From: Streptomyces lincolnensis
Lineage (GTDB): Bacteria; Actinomycetota; Actinomycetes; Streptomycetales; Streptomycetaceae
Assembly: GCF_021173675.1 (NCBI RefSeq)
Contig: NZ_JAIHON010000010.1
Location: 186,001 to 250,000 of the forward strand
Length of the DNA stretch: 64,000 bases
Reading direction: 5' to 3'
Shown one piece after another: positions 52,514-61,206 of the stretch. The notes below the pieces were generated by a model. That model was not told the origin of the DNA. It ran no database searches and worked only from the letters and a program-made list of their open reading frames with translations. The first letter of the stretch is position 1. Each line of letters opens with the position of its first letter. A program made the position numbers and the translations under genes.

Positions 52514-53377
52514 TTACGGGACACGGGTCCAGGCGCCGTACTGCAACGTGGCCAGGATCTGACTGTTCTGCTCCAGTACGGCCTTCTCCAGTTGGTCCGG
52601 CAGGGTGTCGTCGGCGACGAGACCCTCGGGCAGGGACAGGCCCGCCTTCGCCAGCGCCGGTTCGAGGACACGCAGCGAGTACGCCAGCCACGGGAAGAGC
52701 GGGGAGTCCGATCCTGTCCCGACCGGCCCCTGGCACTCCACCGTCGGGCCGGGCAGTCCGGCGTCGAGGAAGGTGCGGTACAGCCGGCGCCCGAAGTCCG
52801 GCGGCGTTCCGGTGGCCTCGTACACCTTGGTGAGCCGTTGGTAGCTGTCGTCCCACAGCGGACACGGCGGCCATGTGGGGTTCTGTACGAGGAAGTCGAA
52901 CTCGTGGAACGCCAGGATCCCGCCCGGTCGCAGGAAACGGGCGAACCGGCGCAGTGTGGCGGCGTGATCCTTCTGGTACGGCAGGACGTAGCGGCCCACC
53001 ACGGCGTCGAAGCGTTCCGCGGTGTCGAAGTCGTCGAGCTCGGTGACCTCGAACTCGACGTTCGTGTCTAGGCCCTCGTGCCACGCCCTGCGGCGGGCCT
53101 TGTCCGTCGTCACCGGATCGCGGTCGATGCCCAGGACCCGGCCCCGCGGCCCCACGATCTCGGCGGCCAGCATCGACACGTCACCCATCCCCGAACCGAG
53201 GTCGAGGACGGACATGCCGGGCCGAAGACCGCCCAGCCGCAGGAAGCGATCCGTCGAGGGCCGCAGAATCCGCGCCTGGAGCATGAGACGCCGGTGCTCC
53301 AGGTCCGAGCTTCCGAGCGGGTAGTCGGCGTGTGCGTCGGATGTCGTGCCGACGGCCGACAAGGTGTGTTCGTTCAT
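52514..53377 (-). CDS. SAM-dependent methyltransferase
   Basis: 287 residues from the ATG at 53377; the longer frame upstream lacks support. Class I methyltransferase motifs: MSVLDLGSGMGDVSMLAAEI (SAM loop), GRVLGIDRDPV, FDAVVGRYVLPYQ and LRPGGILAFHEFDF. The C-terminal extension (about 180-287) is probably the substrate part. Operators of the TetR type lie upstream, so it is likely regulated with the TetR gene. Confidence 0.88.
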   Translation of the reverse strand: MNEHTLSAVGTTSDAHADYPLGSSDLEHRRLMLQARILRPSTDRFLRLGGLRPGMSVLDLGSGMGDVSMLAAEIVGPRGRVLGIDRDPVTTDKARRRAWHEGLDTNVEFEVTELDDFDTAERFDAVVGRYVLPYQKDHAATLRRFARFLRPGGILAFHEFDFLVQNPTWPPCPLWDDSYQRLTKVYEATGTPPDFGRRLYRTFLDAGLPGPTVECQGPVGTGSDSPLFPWLAYSLRVLEPALAKAGLSLPEGLVADDTLPDQLEKAVLEQNSQILATLQYGAWTRVP

Positions 53378-53578
53378 TGTTCTTCCCGTGACACGTTGGA
53401 TTTCGACGAGCTGCGGATTCGGGGGCCGTGGCCGAGGCGTGTCGGTGGGCGTGACGAGGCTCGTCGTTGATGGGGCTCTCCTCAGCCTTCTGTGGCAGAG
53501 CGGGAACGGGCCACCGAGCACAGGTCGCGCACAACTCCGGCCACCTGCCCAGCCGTGTCCGCCGTGGGGGTCAACTTA

Positions 53579-53596
53579 AGCGGACTGTCGTCCGCT
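53579..53596. promoter_or_regulatory. TetR operator candidate, copy 1
   Basis: agcggac-tgtc-gtccgct, a perfect 7-bp inverted repeat with a 4-nt spacer. Confidence 0.65.
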
Positions 53597-53611
53597 AGCC
53601 GGGTCGAAAGT

Positions 53612-53629
53612 AACGGACGGCTGTCCGGT
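53612..53629. promoter_or_regulatory. TetR operator candidate, copy 2
   Basis: aacggac-ggct-gtccggt, 33 bp from copy 1, one mismatch between the arms. Confidence 0.6.
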
Positions 53630-53754
53630 TGGCAAGAGTGAACGTGGACGCCAAGCCGCGCGACTCGGCCTGGTGCGGGTCTGGCGCCGGGACCGCGACC
53701 TGCCCACGGCCGGCCGTCCCGGCCGAACCCGTTCGCCCGCTATGGTTTCCCTTA

Positions 53755-53772
53755 AGTGGACGGTAGTCCGAT
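53755..53772. promoter_or_regulatory. TetR operator candidate, copy 3
   Basis: agtggac-ggta-gtccgat, 72 bp before the TetR start; it suits autoregulation. Confidence 0.55.
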
Positions 53773-53843
53773 ATCGGGATCAAATATGTCGGGCGGTCGT
53801 TCGGTCGGTGAGGGCTTCCGTTGCGGGCCTGGAAGGAGGACGG

Positions 53844-54425
53844 GTGGAGTCGAGGAACGACGTACCCCAGCGCTCGGACGCGCAGCGCAATCGCGAGCGG
53901 ATTCTGGAGGTGGCGCTGGTCGAGCTGTCGCGTTCGGCGGACGTCCCATTGACCGTGATCGCCAAGAAGGCCGGTGTCGGGCAGGGGACGTTCTACCGCA
54001 ACTTCCCCCATCGCGAGGCGCTCGTCCTGGAGGTGCACCGCCATGAGGTGCAGCAACTCACCGACAGCGCGGCCGAGTTGCTGAAGACCAGGGAGCCCGA
54101 CCGGGCCCTGCGTGAGTGGATGGACCGCCTCGCCCGCTTCGCCATGGCCAAGGCCGGCCTGGCCGACGCGCTGCGGCAGGCCACCCGTGCGACGGGCGGT
54201 CCGGACAGGCCGGGGTACTCCCTGGTGGTCGACGCGATCGAGATGCTCCTCGACGCCAACCACGAGGTCGGTGCCATCCGCCCGGGGCTGACCTCCGACG
54301 ACTTCCTCCTGGCCATCGCGGGCATCTGGCAGATCGACGTCGGCGGCGACTGGCATGCGCAGGCCACCCGGCTACTGGACCTCATCATGGACGGCATGCG
54401 CGCGGGAGCGCCCGGGCGGAGGTGA
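53844..54425 (+). CDS. TetR/AcrR-family transcriptional regulator
   Basis: 193 residues from a GTG at 53844 preceded by GGAAGGAGGA; longer in-frame starts overlap the operators. The TetR helix-turn-helix reads ERILEVALVELSRSADVPLT then VIAKKAGVGQGTFYRNFPHR. The C-terminal domain resembles SbtR/TetR_C_33-type regulators (LADALRQATRATG). It probably binds the GGAC-N4-GTCC palindromes on both sides. Confidence 0.9.
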   Translation: MESRNDVPQRSDAQRNRERILEVALVELSRSADVPLTVIAKKAGVGQGTFYRNFPHREALVLEVHRHEVQQLTDSAAELLKTREPDRALREWMDRLARFAMAKAGLADALRQATRATGGPDRPGYSLVVDAIEMLLDANHEVGAIRPGLTSDDFLLAIAGIWQIDVGGDWHAQATRLLDLIMDGMRAGAPGRR

Positions 54426-54433
54426 AGGCTCGC

Positions 54434-55105
54434 TCACCCGCGGGTCAGGCCCAACTCGCCGGCCCGCACGCCGGCTTGGAAGCGTGACTCCGCGCCCAGC
54501 GTGACGAGGAGCTCGGCGACCCTGCGGCGGTAGGTGCGCAGCGATACGCCCAGTTCACGTGCGGCCACGACGTCGGTCACGCCGGAGCCCAGGGCGTACA
54601 GCACCTCGCGGGCCCGCGCGCCGATCAGGGGCCGGTCGGCGGCGAAGAAGGCCGCCAGGTCGGTGGCCGTCTCCCACGCGGCCTCGAACAGCGCGTACGC
54701 CCCGCTGACCAGGGCGGGTTCGGCGCTCATCTTGTACGTACGGCGGCCCCGGCCACGAGCGGACGGGGCCGACACCGTGGAGTCGGTGAGGATCATGGTC
54801 CGCCGGTCGATGAACACCGCTCCCTGGAGCAACGGGGTTGCGGCGATGCGCACTTGCATGCCGTGCTCGACCATCTCGCCCAGGATCTGCCGGTCCCGCT
54901 CGTCGGCCAGCGCGACGGCACTGTAGAGCTTCCGGGCTCGACGTGCTCCGTCCCCCCTCATCCGCAGGCGGGCGGCCTCGCGGGTGCCGGGCCAGGTGTC
55001 GAGGTCGCGCGCGGTGTTGACCCATTCCGCGTCGTCCGACTCCGTCAAGGGTCTGATCCGCGCCCGAAGCTCAAGGTCACCGTTGAGGACCATGATCTGT
55101 GGCAT
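54434..55105 (-). CDS. LuxR-like helix-turn-helix regulator
   Basis: 223 residues from the ATG at 55105. The C-terminal helix-turn-helix (AREVLYALGSGVTDVVAARE, LGVSLRTYRRRVAEL) resembles stand-alone LuxR regulators of actinomycetes. The N-terminal part contains a phospholipase-D-like or TrmB-like segment (VEHGMQVRIAATPLLQGAVF, FIDRRTMIL) that usually senses a ligand. It is divergent from an aldo/keto reductase gene. Confidence 0.8.
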   Translation of the reverse strand: MPQIMVLNGDLELRARIRPLTESDDAEWVNTARDLDTWPGTREAARLRMRGDGARRARKLYSAVALADERDRQILGEMVEHGMQVRIAATPLLQGAVFIDRRTMILTDSTVSAPSARGRGRRTYKMSAEPALVSGAYALFEAAWETATDLAAFFAADRPLIGARAREVLYALGSGVTDVVAARELGVSLRTYRRRVAELLVTLGAESRFQAGVRAGELGLTRG

Positions 55106-55177
55106 GTGTTCATTGTGCCGGTGGCAGCAAGGTGCCAGCACCTGGTCCGCACGGTGCGCGGTGTGGACGCTGGGCCC

Positions 55178-56020
55178 ATGAGCAACGCATTTCGTCTCGG
55201 CGGCGACCTGGCCGTCAACCGGCTCGGTTTCGGAACCATGCGCCTGCCGTCCCAGCAGGGCATGGGCGGCCCCGCCCGCGACCCCGAGAACGGCCGTGCC
55301 GTACTGCGCCGCGCCGTCGAACTCGGCGTCAACCACATCGACACCGCCGACTTCTACGTCAGCGCGGGCGGTGCGGTGCGCGCGAACACCCTGATGCGCG
55401 AGGCCCTGTCCCCCTACCCGGCCGACCTGGTCATCGCCACCAAGGTGGGCCCCGTCATCCGCTCCGACGGCCTTCACCAGGCCACCCCGGCCGACCTGCG
55501 GGGCCTTGTCGAGGCCAACCTCGAAGGCCTGGGCGTGGACCGCCTCGACCTGGTCTACCTGCGCATCGGTGCCATGGAACCCCCGCGCGGCGAGTCCCTC
55601 GCCGAGCGCTTCGAAGCCCTCGCGGTGCTGCGCGAGGAGGGCCTGATCCGTCACCTCGGCCTGAGCAACGTCGACATCGACCATCTCGCGGAGGCCCGCG
55701 CCGTCGCACCCGTGGTGGCCGTGCAGAACCACGCCGGCCGGAGCCACGAAGCGGACCTCCTGGCCGCCTGCGAGGAGTCCGGCATCGGTTGGGTGCCGTT
55801 CTTCCCGGTGGGCGGCGGCCGCGAACCCGACGACGAGCGGCTGGCCAAGGTGGCGGCGCGGCACGGTGTCACGGCCCACCGGATCAGTCTGGCCCGGCTG
55901 TTGGCGTCCTCCCCGGTCGCCCTGGCCATCCCCGGCACCGGCTCGCTGTCTCACCTGGAGGACAACATGGCCGCAGGCGAGATCACCCTCACCGAGGAGG
56001 ACCTCGCCGACCTCGCCTGA
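55178..56020 (+). CDS. Aldo/keto reductase
   Basis: 280 residues from the ATG at 55178. It has the AKR barrel start LGFGTMRLP, the catalytic Asp and Tyr in VNHIDTADFYVSAG, the Lys in LVIATKVGPVI, and NADPH-binding GTGSLSHLEDN near the end. The usual catalytic His position reads LRIGAMEPP, as in some AKR subgroups. It should reduce aldehydes or ketones with NADPH. The gene is divergent from a LuxR-like regulator. Confidence 0.9.
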   Translation: MSNAFRLGGDLAVNRLGFGTMRLPSQQGMGGPARDPENGRAVLRRAVELGVNHIDTADFYVSAGGAVRANTLMREALSPYPADLVIATKVGPVIRSDGLHQATPADLRGLVEANLEGLGVDRLDLVYLRIGAMEPPRGESLAERFEALAVLREEGLIRHLGLSNVDIDHLAEARAVAPVVAVQNHAGRSHEADLLAACEESGIGWVPFFPVGGGREPDDERLAKVAARHGVTAHRISLARLLASSPVALAIPGTGSLSHLEDNMAAGEITLTEEDLADLA

Positions 56021-56063
56021 CCTCGACGCTTCGTCCTTCAGCCGGTCGAACGCACCCTTGTTA

Positions 56064-56081
56064 ACCGGACTGATGTCCGGT
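56064..56081. promoter_or_regulatory. TetR operator candidate, copy 4
   Basis: accggac-tgat-gtccggt, perfect arms; same pattern as at 53.6 kb. Confidence 0.65.
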
Positions 56082-56092
56082 ACCTTCCTCGT

Positions 56093-56110
56093 ATCGGACG
56101 GCTGTCCGGT
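56093..56110. promoter_or_regulatory. TetR operator candidate, copy 5
   Basis: atcggac-ggct-gtccggt, 29 bp from copy 4; spacer identical to copy 2. Confidence 0.6.
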
Positions 56111-56394
56111 TGTGTTCGCCGTCGGGGCTCACCCACGCCCGGCGGCGTGCCCGGGCGTTCGCACCGCACTCCCCCCACGCGGAAGATCTCCTTGCCATGA
56201 CATCACTCAGCCTCGCTGCGACCGTCGCCATGTCGTCGACCTGGCCCTGACCGTCGTCAACGGCGTGCTCGCTGACGTGCGCCCGCCGTCGCCGTGTGTG
56301 CCCCGGCCCTGCGCCGCTTCGAGGCGAGGGGCCCCGCGGTCGGGCTTCGGACCGCATTCCAGACCATGCTTCCCCCTCCTTGCCTGGAGCAGAG

Positions 56395-57075
56395 TTGTCA
56401 ACGAACCGTAGACGTGGCCGGGCGATCGGCGTGCTGCTGACCCCCGTCTTCGCCGGAGCCCTGGTGCTCACCTTCACTATCGTGCAGGCCCGAACGACAA
56501 CCGTCCACGCTCCGGGTCCGGTGGCGCGACGGCATGGTCTCTACGCGGTGCGGCTCAGCGACACCTTCGACGACTCGCCCTCCACCTTCACCGCCCGGCT
56601 CACGGGCCCGCAGGCCGCGGCACTGGCCGCCGCGTCCGGCGTGGCGTCGGTGTCCCCGCTCCCGGCCAGTGCGTCGCTCGCGCCGACGCCGTCGGACTGC
56701 TCCCCGGCGACCGGCCCCGCCGCTCCCGCCCTCGTGCCTTCGCCGTCCCCCTTGCCCGCGCCATCCCCGCCGCCGGAAGACGGTGCCGAACCGGTCCAAC
56801 CGGTCCCTGACCGCGGCCAAGCCGCGCGGACACCGTCCCGGGCGGCCACTTCCGGTCGTGGCGACGCTACGACCGGAAGGGAGAAGGAGGCCGCGGGGAA
56901 GACCGCGGCGTCTTCGTCCGGCGTCAGCCGTCTCCGTGGCCGGCCTGTTGGTGACCGACCGAAGGCGAGAGCGGACGCGGGTCGGGATCGGTTCCCTCAG
57001 TTCTCCAGGACGAAGACCGGCTTGTGGCCGGCGCGGTCGGAGGTCAGTACGTCGGGGATCTCGTCCCAGCCGTAG
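56395..57075 (+). CDS. Possible anchored protein with Pro-rich tail
   Basis: 226 residues from a TTG at 56395 with GGAG upstream. The N-terminus is basic and is followed by a membrane helix (AIGVLLTPVFAGALVLTFTI). Then comes LYAVRLSDTFDD and FTARLTGPQAAALAAASGVA, similar in pattern to the I9 propeptide of subtilases, and a Pro/Ser/Glu-rich tail. The last 79 bp overlap the convergent dehydrogenase gene, so the true end or even the gene is uncertain. It may be a decayed protease gene start. Confidence 0.4.
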   Translation: MSTNRRRGRAIGVLLTPVFAGALVLTFTIVQARTTTVHAPGPVARRHGLYAVRLSDTFDDSPSTFTARLTGPQAAALAAASGVASVSPLPASASLAPTPSDCSPATGPAAPALVPSPSPLPAPSPPPEDGAEPVQPVPDRGQAARTPSRAATSGRGDATTGREKEAAGKTAASSSGVSRLRGRPVGDRPKARADAGRDRFPQFSRTKTGLWPARSEVSTSGISSQP

Positions 57076-58016
57076 ACACCGCTGGTGACCAGCTCGGGGT
57101 GGAGTGTGCCGGCGGCCACCGCGTCCAGGGTCGGTGTCATGTTCGGCCGCGCGTGCCCCTTGCCGTTGTGGAAGTGGACTCCGCGCTGGTACAGCGCGAG
57201 CAGGGGGAGCGGGACGTCGTCGAAGTAGATGCCGACGCTGTTGACGTGGCCCTCGGGCATGACCGACAGCAGTGCCTTGCGCAGTCGCTCTGGGTCGCAT
57301 CCGGCGTCCACGGCGAGGTGGAAGTCCTTCTCCCGCTTGCCGTTGATGTCCTGGACCTCGGCGCCGAGCTGCTCGGCGACCTTCATCCTGACCGGGTCGT
57401 CGTCGTAGTAGACGGTGCGGGCGCCGGAGCAGTGGACCGCCACGTCGGCCGCGTACAGGCCGATGGAGCCGGTTCCGCCGAAGACCGCGATCTTCGGGTC
57501 GGTGATCCCGGCGACGGTCGGCATCACCGTCTCCCACCCGAGCGCGAGGTTGTCGCCGATGGAGGCCAGGTGGACGGGGTCGACCCCGGCGGGCAGCTTG
57601 GCGAGGTTGAAGTCCGCGTAGGGGACGCGGATGAGTTCGTCGAAGGTGCCGCCCCAGGCTCCGTTCACCGGAAGGCCGTACTGGGCGTCGCCGTGGACGA
57701 GGCAGCGGGCGGTGTGTCCGAGCCGGCACTGCGCACAGGTGCCGCAGGCGATGTGCCACGCGACGCCGACGACGTCCCCGACCGCGACGTTCGTGCAGTC
57801 GGGGCCGACCTCGACCACCGTGCCCACGCACTCGTGGCCGATGGGGAAGGGGCCGAATCCGGAGAACGGGGTCTTGTCGGCGATGACATGGTGGTCGAGA
57901 TCGCAGGTCGTGGCCGCGAGCGGGCGCACGAGCGCGTCCGTGCCCTGGACGAGGGTGGGTGCGTCGACCTCGTCGAAGCGCAGCTGTCCGGGCGCGACGA
58001 ACATCAGGCTCTTCAC
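56997..58016 (-). CDS. Zinc-dependent alcohol dehydrogenase (MDR family)
   Basis: 339 residues from a GTG at 58016 with AGGAG upstream; an ATG at 58037 is less likely. Catalytic zinc ligands are in TTCDLDHHVI and PIGHECVGTVVEVG. The structural zinc loop is CGTCAQCRLGHTARC. The cofactor site is IAVFGGTGSIGLYAADVA. It oxidises an alcohol or reduces the matching ketone. It follows the ABM monooxygenase gene after 71 bp and probably works in the same pathway as the Baeyer-Villiger-type enzyme upstream. Confidence 0.9.
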   Translation of the reverse strand: MKSLMFVAPGQLRFDEVDAPTLVQGTDALVRPLAATTCDLDHHVIADKTPFSGFGPFPIGHECVGTVVEVGPDCTNVAVGDVVGVAWHIACGTCAQCRLGHTARCLVHGDAQYGLPVNGAWGGTFDELIRVPYADFNLAKLPAGVDPVHLASIGDNLALGWETVMPTVAGITDPKIAVFGGTGSIGLYAADVAVHCSGARTVYYDDDPVRMKVAEQLGAEVQDINGKREKDFHLAVDAGCDPERLRKALLSVMPEGHVNSVGIYFDDVPLPLLALYQRGVHFHNGKGHARPNMTPTLDAVAAGTLHPELVTSGVYGWDEIPDVLTSDRAGHKPVFVLEN

Positions 58017-58087
58017 GGGAAAGCTCCTCGGTTTCATGGGATGCCGGGTTGGCCGGACTGGTCCGCCGGCCCGGTCACCGTGGTCGG

Positions 58088-58411
58088 TCAGACGGCGCCG
58101 CTGTGCGGATCGCCGGCGGGGACCGGGTCCAGGAAGACCAGGTCCGGCGCTCCGGCGAGTGCCTGGGCGAGGGCGGCGCCGATCTCCCGCATCGCGGCAC
58201 CCTTCATGTGCGCGTCCAGCGCCTCCCGCGAGGCCCACTTCTCGATCATGACGAACTCACCGGTGGTGCCTGCCTTGCGGTGCAGTGCGTATCGCAGGCA
58301 TCCGGGCTCGGCGTGCACCTTGGGCAGCGCCGCCGTCACCGTCGTCTCGACCAGTTCTTCCTGTCCCGGCTTGGCGACCATCGTCGCGACCAGGACCACC
58401 GGCTCGGTCAT
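58088..58411 (-). CDS. ABM-family (antibiotic biosynthesis) monooxygenase
   Basis: 107 residues, full length for this ferredoxin-like dimeric family: VVLVATMVAKPGQEELVETT, PGCLRYALHRKAG, FVMIEKWASREALDAHMKG. Members oxidise quinols or aromatic compounds without cofactor. A TATGAC-N4-GTTATA palindrome lies 19 bp upstream of its start. Confidence 0.88.
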   Translation of the reverse strand: MTEPVVLVATMVAKPGQEELVETTVTAALPKVHAEPGCLRYALHRKAGTTGEFVMIEKWASREALDAHMKGAAMREIGAALAQALAGAPDLVFLDPVPAGDPHSGAV

Positions 58412-58429
58412 GTGTTACCCCTCTCCCGT

Positions 58430-58445
58430 TATGACGAACGTTATA
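58430..58445. promoter_or_regulatory. TetR operator candidate before the ABM gene
   Basis: TATGACgaacGTTATA; one mismatch from a perfect palindrome. The same pattern precedes the TetR gene (61173) and the tautomerase-like gene (62377). Confidence 0.7.
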
Positions 58446-58496
58446 ACCATGGCAGATGTCGCTGCGGCTGTTCACAGCGGCTGACGGGATCTCGGG

Positions 58497-60020
58497 TCAG
58501 CCTCCGGTCCGGATGTCGTCCGCGGCCGGGCGAACCGACGCGCGAGGCACACCGCGCAACTCGCGGCGCAGGCTCGCCCGCGCGATGTCGGCCACGTCGA
58601 GCAGATAGGTCTGGCGCATCCGCCACGGGGTGCGGTGACCTTGCCGGGGGAAGCTCCGGACGCCCCGCCGGACGTAGCCGGACGCCAGCTCGATCATGGG
58701 CTGCTCCCGGACGCCGGGCTCCGCGGGCGGGGTGACCGCAGCGAGGTCCGCGCGGCGCATGTGCTTGAGCACGCGGCACACCAGCCGCGCGGTGAGGTCC
58801 GCTCGCATCGTCCAGGAGAGGTTGACGTAGCCGAAGCAGAGCGCGAAGTTCGGTACGTCGCTGAGCATGGTGCCCCGCCACAACAGGTGACGCGCGGGGT
58901 CGACCGGCTCGCCGTCGACGCTGACCGCGATGTGTCCGAACGCCAGCATGCGCAGCCCGGTCGCCGTCACCACGATGTCGGCCGGCAGCACCCGGCCCGA
59001 CCGCAGCCGGATCCCCTCCGGGACGAAGCGGTCGATGTGAGCGGTGACCACGTCGACCTCCTCGCGCTCGATCGCCTTGAACAGGTCGGCGTCGGCCGTG
59101 ATGCACACCCTCTGGTCCCACGGCGCGTACGGCGGGGTGAAGTGCTCACGCACCGCCTCCTCGCCGATCCGTCGCGCGGCGGCCCTGGTCAGCAGCGTCC
59201 GCGCCCGGTCCGGGAAACGCCGGCAGTAGTGGTAGAAGCCGTTGGAGTAGGCGGCGTTGCGCGCCCTGACGACCCGGTGCGCCGGCCCGGCGGGCAGTCG
59301 GCGCCGGACCCTGGCGGCGAACCGGTCCCGCCGCGGCAACGCGCTGACCCAGGTCGGTGTGCGCTGCAGCATGGTCATGCTCGCCGCGTCGCGCGCCATC
59401 GCGGGGACCACCGTGATCGCCGTCGCGCCGCTGCCGATCACGACGACCCGCTTGCCGGCGTGGTCGAGCCCGTCGGGCCAGAACTGCGGATTGACCACCG
59501 TGCCGGCGAAGGACTCAACACCCGGGAACTGTGGGTCGTGCCCGCGCTCGTAGTCGTAGTAGCCGGTGCACAGGTAGAGGAACGAGCAGGTCACGGTGGA
59601 CCGCCGCGGCCCGTCCTCGCCGCCGCCCTGCTCGGCGGTGACCGTCCAACGGGCCGTCGCGGCCGACCAGTTGGCCGCCACCACCTTCGTGGAGCAGTGG
59701 ATGCGGCGGTCGATGCCGAACCGGTCGACGGTGCGCCGCAGGTAGTCGAGGATCTCGTCCCCGTCGGCCATCGAGTTCTCGCCCGTCCAGGGCTGGAACG
59801 GAAAACTGAGCGTGTAGATGTCGGAGTCGGCGCGGACGCCCGGATACCGGAACAGGTCCCACGTCCCGCCCAGGGACGCGCGGGCCTCCAGCACGGCGTA
59901 CGACCGATCGGGACACCGCGACTGCACCCGGTACGCGGCGTCGATACCGGAGATCCCCGCGCCGACGATCAGGACGTCGACATGACCGGGCAGTGAGGAA
60001 GGGTGAGGGGAAGGGGGCAT
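58497..60020 (-). CDS. FAD-dependent monooxygenase, Baeyer-Villiger-type
   Basis: 507 residues. FAD-binding GAGISG at 20-25 near the N-terminus, GGTWDLFRYPGVRADSDIYT, and a second Rossmann motif VVVIGSGATAITVVPAM for NADPH. The BVMO fingerprint FxGxxxHxxxW reads FAGTVVNPQFW (171-181), with Asn177 where the His is expected. The enzyme should hydroxylate or insert oxygen into a ketone, but the changed residue leaves this open. It is the first gene of the minus-strand oxidative unit after the AraC gene. Confidence 0.88.
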   Translation of the reverse strand: MPPSPHPSSLPGHVDVLIVGAGISGIDAAYRVQSRCPDRSYAVLEARASLGGTWDLFRYPGVRADSDIYTLSFPFQPWTGENSMADGDEILDYLRRTVDRFGIDRRIHCSTKVVAANWSAATARWTVTAEQGGGEDGPRRSTVTCSFLYLCTGYYDYERGHDPQFPGVESFAGTVVNPQFWPDGLDHAGKRVVVIGSGATAITVVPAMARDAASMTMLQRTPTWVSALPRRDRFAARVRRRLPAGPAHRVVRARNAAYSNGFYHYCRRFPDRARTLLTRAAARRIGEEAVREHFTPPYAPWDQRVCITADADLFKAIEREEVDVVTAHIDRFVPEGIRLRSGRVLPADIVVTATGLRMLAFGHIAVSVDGEPVDPARHLLWRGTMLSDVPNFALCFGYVNLSWTMRADLTARLVCRVLKHMRRADLAAVTPPAEPGVREQPMIELASGYVRRGVRSFPRQGHRTPWRMRQTYLLDVADIARASLRRELRGVPRASVRPAADDIRTGG

Positions 60021-60076
60021 GGCACCCGAGTATGGAAGCGCTCCGAGGGCGCCGCTTGGCCCTGGGCGACAAAAAT

Positions 60077-61120
60077 TTAACCCCGCGCGACACGCGGTGC
60101 GGGAGACGCGTGCCTCGCGTCACGACGGACCTGCGTCGGCGTCCGGCCGAACCAACGGCGCGCGGCACGGGTGAGTGCCGCCTGCCCGGCCAGCTCCACC
60201 AGCGACGCGACCTGGGAGAACGGCATGTCGGTCGCCGTCAGGAGCCGGTGCGCCGCGTTCTTGCGGACGCCGTCGAGGATCGCCTGGAACGAGGTGCCCT
60301 CCTGCGCCAGTCGCCGTTGCAGCGTGCGGGGATGCAGGTGCAGCCACTCCGCGACCAGGTCGATCCGCACCGAGACCGTGCCCAGCGCGCGGGCCACCGC
60401 CGATCGCACCATGGTCGTGGTGCTCTCGCGCGGATCGGTGTAGTGCGCCTCCAGGTACTCCACGACCATGCGCCGCAGTTCGGGGTTGACCGGGGTCGAC
60501 ATCGGCCGGTCGAAGAGCTTCGTCGGCACCCGCAGCAGGGCGCGGCCGGTGTCGAACCGGACCGGCGCGCCGAAGAAGTCGGTGTACACCGACTCGTCGG
60601 TCAGCGGTGGATGGGGCATGTGGACCCCGAGCAGCTCGTATCCGCCGCTCATCGTGATGAGGTTGCGGTGCAGCATCCCCAGGCCCGCGTCGATCGTCTG
60701 CGGCTCGTAGGGGACGTCCGGATGCAGCATCCGGTATTCGACGGCCCCCACTCCCGCACACCGCTCGGGATCGTCCGTACGGGACAGGCGGATGCCCTGG
60801 TTGTGCACGAACAGGAACCGGGAGGCGCAGTTCAGGCCCTCGCCGACCGTGTCGCAGTTCCCGACGGCCAGGGCCAGCGGGCCGAGCATCGACATGTCCT
60901 GGTACGCCGCCAGCCGCAGCCCCAGATCCGGACGGTCCAGCCGCTTCGCCGCGCGGCGGATGATCCGCCCGGCCGTCACCGTCGGGAGCAGGCCGTGATC
61001 GGAGTCCAGATCTCCGGGCGAGACGCCGAACTCGGCCAAGAGCGCCGCCCCGTCGCCGCCGAGATCATCGATCAGACGATCGATGCCGCGGATGGCGGCG
61101 GCCCGGATCTCCATCTGCAT
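60077..61120 (-). CDS. AraC-family transcriptional regulator (OruR-type)
   Basis: 347 residues. The N-terminal domain is of the arabinose-binding-like type found in OruR/ArgR regulators (GIDRLIDDLGGDGAALLAEF, DLGLRLAAYQDMSMLGPLAL). The C-terminal AraC domain reads LHLHPRTLQRRLAQEGTSFQ and MPFSQVASLVELAGQAALT. It is likely the activator of the flavoprotein gene 56 bp downstream, and is divergent from a TetR gene. Confidence 0.9.
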   Translation of the reverse strand: MQMEIRAAAIRGIDRLIDDLGGDGAALLAEFGVSPGDLDSDHGLLPTVTAGRIIRRAAKRLDRPDLGLRLAAYQDMSMLGPLALAVGNCDTVGEGLNCASRFLFVHNQGIRLSRTDDPERCAGVGAVEYRMLHPDVPYEPQTIDAGLGMLHRNLITMSGGYELLGVHMPHPPLTDESVYTDFFGAPVRFDTGRALLRVPTKLFDRPMSTPVNPELRRMVVEYLEAHYTDPRESTTTMVRSAVARALGTVSVRIDLVAEWLHLHPRTLQRRLAQEGTSFQAILDGVRKNAAHRLLTATDMPFSQVASLVELAGQAALTRAARRWFGRTPTQVRRDARHASPAPRVARG

Positions 61121-61172
61121 ACGTCACCCGTATCGTCGCCGGTCGGTGGGGCACGGTCTTCGCGAGGTAGAC

Positions 61173-61188
61173 TATGACGAACGTCATA
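61173..61188. promoter_or_regulatory. TetR operator candidate before the TetR gene
   Basis: TATGACgaacGTCATA, a perfect 6-bp inverted repeat with 4-nt spacer, in the AraC/TetR divergent region. Confidence 0.75.
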
Positions 61189-61206
61189 ACCATGGGGAGG
61201 GTGCAG

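Larger units (their letters stand above)
53378..53843. other. 466-bp divergent regulatory region with three operators
   Basis: No gene is supported. Three related GGAC-N4-GTCC palindromes lie here (53579, 53612, 53755), between the methyltransferase and TetR starts. Confidence 0.6.
56021..56394. other. 374-bp stretch with two operators and no clear gene
   Basis: Two GGAC-N4-GTCC palindromes (56064, 56093) are followed by a 17-codon frame (ATG at 56197) and then no recognisable coding. A regulated gene may once have stood here. Confidence 0.5.

Noticed and set aside
58431..58484. 17-codon plus-strand frame starting MTNVITMADV at the operator
   Set aside because: Its start mirrors that at 61174 only because the operator sequence is shared; no ribosome site and no target downstream.
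61174..61206. Longer N-terminus for the TetR protein (ATG at 61174 or 61192)
   Set aside because: The 61174 start lies in the palindromic operator. The GTG at 61207 has a well-placed GGGGAGG.
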